Assembly: GCA_033725935.1 (NCBI GenBank)
Contig: MU867074.1
Span: forward strand, 496,001 to 560,000
Length of the DNA: 64,000 bases
Origin: Cladorrhinum sp. PSN259
Lineage: Eukaryota > Ascomycota > Sordariomycetes > Sordariales > Podosporaceae
Direction: 5' to 3'
A program made the position numbers and the translations under genes. Below are positions 57,050 to 64,000 of the stretch, one piece after another. Position 1 is the first letter of the stretch; each line of letters opens with the position of its first letter. The notes under the pieces were generated by a model. It searched no databases, had not been told where the DNA came from, and saw only the letters and a program-made list of their open reading frames with translations.

Positions 57050-58378
57050 GATAGTTGATGAATCTGGGAAGCACTTGGAATCGTGAGGGAAGGTGTTGGC
57101 GGAGTCGCGTGAATATGTCTGCTTCTCATGCACGGGTTACACCTGATGTCTTTTTATAGTGCCGAGACGATGTCGTATGTAAACGGTTGACCCACAATTG
57201 TGATGTCTCACACGAGGCCCACAAACTGAGGTGACAAGGCTAACTTGGAAGCTGAAAAGCGGCTTGTCGGTCGTGAACTTTGGGTCGGTGGAGTTGAGCT
57301 TCGAGCCTCGAGGTGGCAGATAGAGATGGAGCTTCCAAACTTCAGTGGAGCTCAAGTTCAGTCCATCCCCGCCACGATCGTGGGGGGCCTCGGTGCGTCT
57401 GTTTGTTCGTCGCCTCTAACCTGCGAGCCACAGTGATCGGCCGCGAATGAATGCACAAGTTGACGAGAATCAGGTTTTTGAGGGCCAAATAAAAAAGAAC
57501 CCCAAATGACAGTTTGGTGGAATCTTTGAATTTGCAGCCTCGAAAATCGTGAAAGTTTAAGAGATAGATGTCACGGACCACCTACTCTTGTAATTGCCAA
57601 GTCCAGGAAGTGGGGAACTTGTCCAGGACTTCGGGCAATTCATTGGTGCTACAGTCTATGTACACAACAAGAACAAGTAAGAGAGTCACCGTTGCCTACA
57701 TATTCCGCTTCATTCCTGCGACCTCATTTGCTTCCAGGTTTCTAGGGGTGAAGGGTTATAAAACTCGTCTGGTATATCTACTTCTAGTGTATGAGTGCCT
57801 AAGATGTTGCCATGATACGGCCCTGCACAAATCAGCCAACCCGGGTAGTATGCCATATTTTATAGTTCATAGCATAAAGTTACAGGTCATCAGGAAGAGC
57901 AAGCGGGTTTATCTTGGTTTTATACACCTCCTGATTGTTTGATAAACACATATAAAAGGAAAGTTTCAATGTCTATTGTCTTCCAAGGTCCTCAACTGGC
58001 CCGTGCAGATAGGGATCTTTCTGCCAAGCCTCCGCTGGTCAGTGGAGACTGCCTGCCCTGCAAGTGGGGCTCTTTGTGTCTTTGGCGCAAGCACTGGTCA
58101 CTGAAAGCAACCTGCAATTGTTTCCTGCTTTCTTTGACATCTGGTACATATAACAACAGCCCGCTGCCAAACATCTTTCATCCATCATCGCCATCGCTTT
58201 GTCAAGGCGGTGAAAACACTTCCCATCAAAATTTACTACTTTTTTTTTCCTTAGTTAGTTCCGAATCTGTCTCCTGCTTCGAGTTCAACGGCGACAGCGC
58301 GTGTACTTTTTGTCGATCAGGTTCTCCCATGACAGCTTGAATTGAGCGGTCCCCGAGACCCACGATCCATCATCGACA
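57050..58378. promoter_or_regulatory. Divergent promoter region, nucleotidyltransferase / TFG1
   Basis: About 1.3 kb between divergent genes. Open frames of up to 133 codons are present but lack recognisable content. No TATA element is clearly placed. Confidence 0.4.
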
Positions 58379-60590
58379 ATGAGCGCGCCGCCTCGCCCGG
58401 GCGGCCCTCCCGCAAATGGCGCCCCGCGCGCACCCATGATCCGCCGCGTCCAGAACTCCGACCCTTTGCGACCAAGGCAAAAACCGAGACCAAAGCCAGC
58501 ACATTCTCTTCCACCAAGGAAGACCGATTCAGATCTAGGACAATCCCAAGAGAAATCGTTGGAAAAGGAAATCGAGAACGACTTCACAGCAAAGATTAAG
58601 GCTCTGGAACAACAGCGAGCCAGGAACGGTGGATGGTCAGACCGCCCTTCAGAGAGCATCCAGGACTATCCTTTGGTTATCACCAAGAAGTCGCTGCTGG
58701 AGGGGATCCGTCATCATGTGATGCGCTTGCACAAACTCAAGGGTGACGAAGATGTGGACGTCACCAATCAGGATCAGTTCCCCCGCCCCGTAACGTTGCA
58801 CCGTCGTGACCCTCGTCTTCCTCCTGCCCACCGCATGGTCGTTAAGGAAGAATCAGCCCCCTTCGATCCCGCAGAAGCTCAAGAGGCCGATCGTCTTAGG
58901 CAGGCAAAGGCCGACAAGGAAGCCCAACGCGCCCTTGACCAGGCACAGATTGCTCCGGTTACGCGCGAAGCCAACCCGAAGCCCAAGCAGAACAATAAGA
59001 AGGACAAGGCAACAGCTTTCTACGGAAAGCATTCTGACGCACATAAGAAGCAGTCGGGAATCCGCTACGAGGAAACCCTTCCCTGGCACCTTGAGGATGC
59101 AGAAGGCAGAGCCGGAACCTGGGTTGGTTCTTACGTTGCTGGCCTCTCGGATACCAACGTTGGCCTGGTTATAGATGGATCGCGCTTCCGAATGATCCCT
59201 CTCGAGAGATGGTACAGATTCGACGAAAAGCCAAGATTTGACACCATGTCTCTCGATGCCGCCGAGAAGCTCATGTACGAGGTCAAGGATGTTAAACGCT
59301 GGGTCATGAAGGACAAAGACAGGGAGCTGCTGGAAAAGGAGAAAGCTGAGACCCGTCGGTTCCTAAGTGGGCCCGCTCGTGTGAAGACAGAGAGTGCAAC
59401 ATCTCGTTCTGCGCGCCGTGGCGAGAGGCAAGACGATTTTGAGCTCGACATGTCAGGCGATGAATTTCAGGACGATGATGAGACACCCGGTTTTGAGGCT
59501 GATGATGATCAAGTTCCCAAAGAGGCCAAGGATCGTATCCGTCGGGAGCAGACAGGTGCCAACCTTTTCGGCGAGGGTGAAGAGTCCAAGGTTGACCAAG
59601 AGGAGAAGGAAAATGAACTGGAGAAACTGAAGCTCAAGACTATTGGCAAGCAGACCATTAAAAAACTAACACAATACGAGCAAGCCATGGAGTACGCAGA
59701 TGACTCCAGTGACTCGAATAATCCCTTTACAGATTCATCGGATTCATCGGATTCGGAAGATGAGGTGAAGAAGGAGGACGACGACGAGAAGAAAACCCAG
59801 GCCGCCTCAGGCGCCAACACCAAGGGCAACACCACTCCTTCCAAAAATGCAGCCAAGAAGGGCAAATTGAAGCGGCCGGGCTCGCCAGCAATGTCTGAGT
59901 CCAGTGAAAACGAGAATGCGCGCAAGAAAATCAAGACCGGTAAGGGTGGCTCCGTTGTCCCCAGCCGGGGCGGCACCCCGATTCCCGGGCGGCCAAAGGT
60001 GTTGGGTGGTGCCACTAGCGATGGTGAAGCCACCGGTGGTGAGGGCTCTGACGGAGGTGGCCTTTTGAAGAAGAAGCTTAAGCTCAAGGCTGCCGCCGCT
60101 GCTGCTGCTGGAGTACGGCCCGGAGGTACGCCTTCGGGTTCGAGAGCGGGCAGTCCAGCTCCTCGTAAGTTGAAGTCCTGTGTTTCTATCCATCTCGAAA
60201 ACCTGTTCAATCCAAAGCTAACTTAACCTCTTGTTACTAGCTGGTCAAGTCTCTGCTTCCTCATCATTCAACAACAACAATCGTGGCAGTGCAACACCTG
60301 CACCTGGTGGCAGCAGCGGATCTCCGCCGCCATCAGGAGCAGTGGCAACCGGCGAAAATGCTCCTGGAAAAATAACGACGGCAGAAATAATTGCCACTCT
60401 TGCTCGTCACCCTAACGGTATTACCCTCGGCAATCTCATGAGAGCATTTTCAGGTCGTGTCTCTGAAAGCCCCGGCTCCACCTCCAAAAAGGAGTGGCTA
60501 TACCTGGTCAAGGCCAACGCGGATTTCGGGCCGGATAAGCTTCTGCGGCCCAAAGCGGGTAATCGAGGGGGTGGAGGGCCGTCTGCTTAG
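58379..60590 (+). CDS. TFG1: TFIIF alpha subunit (Tfg1/RAP74)
   Basis: Large subunit of TFIIF, which binds RNA polymerase II during initiation; nuclear. Exons 58379-60164 and 60241-60590 with a 76-bp intron (GTAAGT..CTAG) give 711 residues. N-terminus Pro/Arg-rich, then the dimerisation/triple-barrel part: DYPLVITKKSLLEGIRHHVM, ETLPWHLEDAEGR, WVGSYVAG, NVGLVIDGSRFRMIPLE and WYRFDEKPRF. A long charged linker with acidic Ser/Asp/Glu blocks and an Ala-rich KLKAAAAAAAG segment follows. The second exon encodes the C-terminal winged helix (TTAEIIATLARHPNGITLG, LMRAFSGRV, KKEWLYLVKANADFG, KLLRPKAG), which in other species binds the CTD phosphatase Fcp1. The coding frame ends with TAG at 60588-60590, and decayed copies of this winged-helix module lie directly downstream. 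Confidence 0.95.
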
Positions 60591-61265
60591 GAGCACACTC
60601 CCAGTACGGAGGCAGAGATCGCGGCGTGTATCGCTCTGTTTCTGGAGGGTGCACCGCTGTCTTATTTTAAAGGGCTATTTCGAGGCAGGGCCGTCAGAGA
60701 GGGGCAAATGGGTGTAGACGAGCTTTGTGGGTTGACAATAAGAAACGCGGTGATAAAAATGGGATGGTTATCCCGAAGCATGGCGGTGCTGCTTGGAAGC
60801 AGAGCCGCGTGACTGAGGCAGAGGTTCTTATTGCTCTTGCTCTATTCCATTGGGGCATCGCACTTGACGATATCGACCGGTTATTCAGGGATCGGGTTGA
60901 TAAGCCGGGTGATATGAGCCTTCTTGATTAGGAGTCGATAGTGGGCCGCAATGGGCAGCTTGGTCCTGATGGGATGCTGCGACCGAAGCCTGGGAGCGCT
61001 GCTTGGGAGCACAGTCGTGTTACAGAGGTTGAGATCGCTACTGCTCTTGCACAATTCTCGGGGGGTACCACTCTTTAAAGACCTCATGTCTCTCTTTGCT
61101 GACCGGGTTGGTTTCGAGGGGCACGTTACCAAGTGGGAGTGGGTGGCGATGGTGAGGTGGGTTGTGGTGTTTGATTCTTCACGGGGTTTGCTCATGCAGA
61201 AGCCTGGGCAAGCTGAAAATACCCAGTGTAGAGAGCATAGAGACCCGTTTATTCAAGCCGCATAG
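60591..61265 (+). pseudogene. Three decayed tandem copies of the TFG1 winged-helix module
   Basis: After the TFG1 stop, translation yields three repeats of about 68-77 codons that align with the preceding winged helix. Each begins with a TEAEI/TEAEV/TEVEI helix (acidic anchors at 60615, 60821 and 61031; the TFG1 copy at 60384), followed by a hydrophobic turn and LFRGR, LFRDRV or LFADRV, and a closing PK element (IPKHG, LRPKPG, MQKPG). Junctions share GGAAWKQSRVTEAE / GSAAWEHSRVTEVE. The frame is broken: TAG at 60588-60590, a shift near 60720, TAG at 60929-60931 and a one-base shift at a G6 run (61059-61064). No plausible introns restore it; the GT..AG candidates at the TAGs would be only about 23-36 nt. 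I therefore call it a pseudogenic array rather than part of TFG1. Confidence 0.75.
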
Positions 61266-61423
61266 AAATAAATGGATGATGTATGGATGGCTGTGCCTGT
61301 TGTTTTATTGTACACTATAATCTTATGGGCAGAACTAAAACAGAAACCATGGGCAAAAAGGCCTTCTAGGACGGATGGGATTGGAATTAAACACAGAGAG
61401 TGAAGGTGAATGGGGAGAACGAA

Positions 61424-61438
61424 CCCCCCCCCCCCCCC
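61424..61438. repeat. C15 homopolymer
   Basis: Fifteen consecutive C on plus; prone to length error and slippage. Confidence 0.9.
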
Positions 61439-63268
61439 ATCGCGAGGTCATCACATCATCATCAACAAACAGCCTGTCTACACCATTAGTGTTTTTATTA
61501 TGTTTCCCCTTTCTTGCTTTTATTCGTCTTTTGGTATGGTGGTTTCGGTCTTTTTTTTCTCCCCTCGCTTTTTTGCGACGTCTTCTGTTCTTGTCTTCTC
61601 AGTTGGGATTTCGTGATGCTACTTCAGAACCGATTGATTGCTTCGCAGAAAGTGAAGTCCGGGGAAGAAGTGCAGAAAATATATCTATATCCTTGAAGTT
61701 TAAATCATTTTAGCCAAGAGGAAATGTAGAAGGTGTTGTTTACACAGCTTCTGAATACGTGTCGAGTCTTCGAAACCTTTCATTGTCTCTCATATATGTT
61801 AGATTATGTATCACTAGTAAATCATGAGCTATCAAGATTATTATTATTACCTTTCGTTTTTGTAACGGTCATCCGATGAGACTGCCCTTCTTGAGTCAAG
61901 TTTGCTTATGAGTGAGCGATTAGATCTCTACTGATCGACCAACGAGGCCACATCTGCCATTACCAGTGTCCTAGTGAATTGTTCGACCTTTCTCTACTAT
62001 TCTCGTATAGCCACTAATAGTCATGAAGTCAAAAGGAGGTTCCGGTCCGAACCACCAGTGCTGGCGTGACTGCTACCGAGAGTTGAGCTTGGTACACTAG
62101 GAACGGGTGGAAGTGCCCGGCTTGGACTAGTGAGATGTCGGCATTTTTGCCGTGGTGGATGCAGAAGACACCTGTGATGTTGGTAATAGGAATTATGAGG
62201 GAGGTGGCCTCATGCTGGCTGGCTTAGCAAAAGATGTGTCTGCCGTAGTGGAGCTACAGATTGTTAAAGTAGTGTGTAGTTGGTAAAGGCGAGAATTGGC
62301 TGCGGCACCGTTCAGATGGTAGGGCCGAAATCAACTGGGGAGCCTCGGATAACGGTAGCTCAAAGTTGGAGTTTGAGCTTGTGGATTTCTATGTTGTATC
62401 AGTTCAGTCCAGTGATGGTTGAGTCGTCCATACTCTGATGTTCTGGAATATCCGGACGATCTGGTGTTGGCATGATCGACGTATTGGATGTTTAACATGT
62501 CGACATTGTGATATATGGGCAGGTTTCTGTTTCGTCCCATTCGACTGTTTTGAAGAAGCTGTCAAAAGTCAAAATGTGGCTGCCATGTGTCAGTAACACA
62601 AGCACAAAGAGACCAGTGCGTCAAATTCAGGGGTGCATGTCGGATGTGGCGTTGATGGCGAATAGATCGTCGGTTCCAGATCCACGATAAAATCTTGACG
62701 ATTCTGGAAGCTTTCGGTAGCTCCAGCTTCGACCAATCGTAGCATCTAGATGGGGAGAGTTGTGTAATGTGTTGCTTCATAGTGGGCAGCTGTGTTGATC
62801 GGATTGTGATAACTGAACAGTAGCTTCACGTGAGCTTCAACTTCCTTTAGTAGGGTAAAACGTCACTTAAGGTGTGGTTATGCTTGGCAAGTTCGGATGA
62901 TGGGCCATCTCAAACGAACGGACGTCATTAGTCTTGCCATCAAGTGATGCGGATGCTTCCGTGTCGGATTTGGGACTGTGTGACTTGAAAGGAGACTGAC
63001 TGTTGAGAGGGGCACAACGAGTGGTCCCAACCGACAAGATGGCCCGGCCCGGGGTTGACTGCAACACAAGCGCTGCCGGGGTTAGCAATCTCTTGGCTGT
63101 ATGTAAGGCGTCGCAGGAACAGGAACAACAGCACATGCTTGTTACACAACACACCGCACTCTCATCATTCTCATAGCCACACACTTTGTGTGTTGGTTAT
63201 GATATCAAAATGCAGAAAACAGCTCAAGATGTGTTGATGTCTTCGAGATTGACATGTGATTAAAACAA

Positions 63269-63292
63269 TTGACCAAATTGACCAAATTGACC
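63269..63292. repeat. 9-bp tandem repeat TTGACCAAA, 2.7 copies
   Basis: Three consecutive TTGACC cores separated by AAA. Core resembles zinc-cluster or W-box-like half sites, but no adjacent gene is known. Confidence 0.6.
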
Positions 63293-64000
63293 CCATCGTT
63301 GACTGAAGAACCACAATATGGGGAATCCTTGTGCCCGAAATTGCTTGGCTTTCCTTTGGCTAGCGGCATCACCACTTGCCACCACAGGGTTTGGACGGGA
63401 ACGGAGGGGAGGGAGTCGAGAAAGTCTTGAATTTTTTTGAAGACGTGGGTTTGGATGGGCTGGAGCGAGTGGGGCGTTGTGTAGTTGCCGGGCCTGGCAG
63501 CCAATCAGAAGCGGGTAAGATGGCCGAACATGAACGCCCATCCCCAACGGTTTCCTCAACAAAATTGGCACTGACGGCAAAAATACAGCCGGCCATAGCA
63601 AAAAATGCAGGAGCTCTTGTCAGGGAAATGCCTTCACAAGACGGTGGGACGATCCACACGCTACGCTCGGCCGAGGCCAACCCAAATTGATGCAATTCTG
63701 ACCTGAGAAGAGACTGAAGCTGTTGGTCCGTCTCCGCCTCGGCCCCTTCGAATCGTGTCATTCGCGATATATCGGGACCTCATTGAGAGATTCGGGGAGC
63801 TGATCTCTTGTCCTGCAACTCCACAGATTGGCCAAACATTCCAATCAGAAGAGACCGAGGGAGGAAACTAAGCAAAGTTGCCTCCCAAGAATCCAACAAT
63901 TTGCTTTTGCATAGGGCGGAGAATTGCCCAGAGACTGAGAGTGACCTAGGATCTGCCCGGAAACCACTCCCAGAGCAAGTACCCGGAACACCCGCATGGC

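Larger units (their letters stand above)
61266..64000. other. Terminal intergenic region, no supported gene
   Basis: About 2.7 kb to the window end. Holds a C15 homopolymer (61424-61438), T-rich tracts (61490-61570) and a TTGACCAAA repeat. Open frames at 63205-63761 on both strands overlap one another and cannot all be real; I recognise none. Confidence 0.45.

Noticed and set aside
59509..60210. 233-codon open frame on minus inside TFG1
   Set aside because: Antisense of the charged linker; sequence is mirror Ser/Phe/Pro-rich low complexity with no domain.
60557..60588. Short GT..TAG segment that might splice out the TFG1 stop
   Set aside because: At about 32 nt it is shorter than functional fungal introns and lacks a branch-point-like sequence.
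62740..62865. Minus-strand reading with an ankyrin-like look (HVKLLFSYHNPINTAAHY)
   Set aside because: Only one weak repeat-like stretch before a stop; too little to call a gene or relic.

Overview
The window is nuclear DNA of a filamentous ascomycete. The gene families, short introns of about 50-80 bp with GT..AG ends, moderate GC and protein sequences all fit Sordariomycetes, most likely Sordariales. I cannot name the genus. There are about 17 supportable protein genes, no rRNA, no convincing tRNA, no CRISPR array and no intact transposon.

Layout. 1-1030 holds the 5' part of a chitin synthase gene (minus) that runs off the window. 3757-7690 is UPF2, the nonsense-mediated decay scaffold (minus, 5 exons). 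9565-12319 is assimilatory nitrate reductase (plus, one intron), preceded by a promoter with a palindromic NIT4-type site among GATA elements. 13923-17252 is a RING-containing SNF2 ATPase of the HLTF/Rad5 type (minus). 18950-19570 is a small spliced unknown gene. 20170-20787 is AIM41, a mitochondrial YqeY-like protein. 22341-24052 is a nine-exon LaeA/UMTA-type methyltransferase. About 24.05-32.98 kb is a nearly gene-free stretch with hairpins and a tRNA-like relic. 32981-35662 is the type II PI 4-kinase LSB6. 36760-37098 encodes a small cysteine-containing unknown protein. 37958-39529 encodes an unknown coiled-coil protein. 40055-42103 is the mitochondrial helicase IRC3, divergent from the Pol I factor RRN5 at 42530-44416. 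45034-46182 encodes an unknown multi-pass membrane protein, and 47651-48760 an unknown conserved protein.

The most interesting part is 49.6-61.3 kb. A 1240-residue protein (49660-53382) joins a 2H phosphoesterase, an endonuclease/exonuclease/phosphatase domain, a poly(A)-polymerase-type nucleotidyltransferase and a C-terminal MJ1316/DUF504 domain. That is a plausible RNA 3'-end repair enzyme in one chain. Tail-to-tail with it, 460 bp away, is a Cid1-type terminal nucleotidyltransferase (53843-57049). Its catalytic fold is split by an insertion of about 380 residues with Gag-capsid-like helical segments. Next is TFG1 (TFIIF alpha, 58379-60590). Its last exon, encoding the winged helix, is followed by three tandem decayed copies of the same module (60591-61265).

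Most genes here are unlinked housekeeping functions: mRNA decay, Pol I and Pol II initiation, mitochondrial DNA maintenance and phosphoinositide signalling. Several act on RNA (UPF2, the repair enzyme, the terminal transferase), but only the last two are adjacent.
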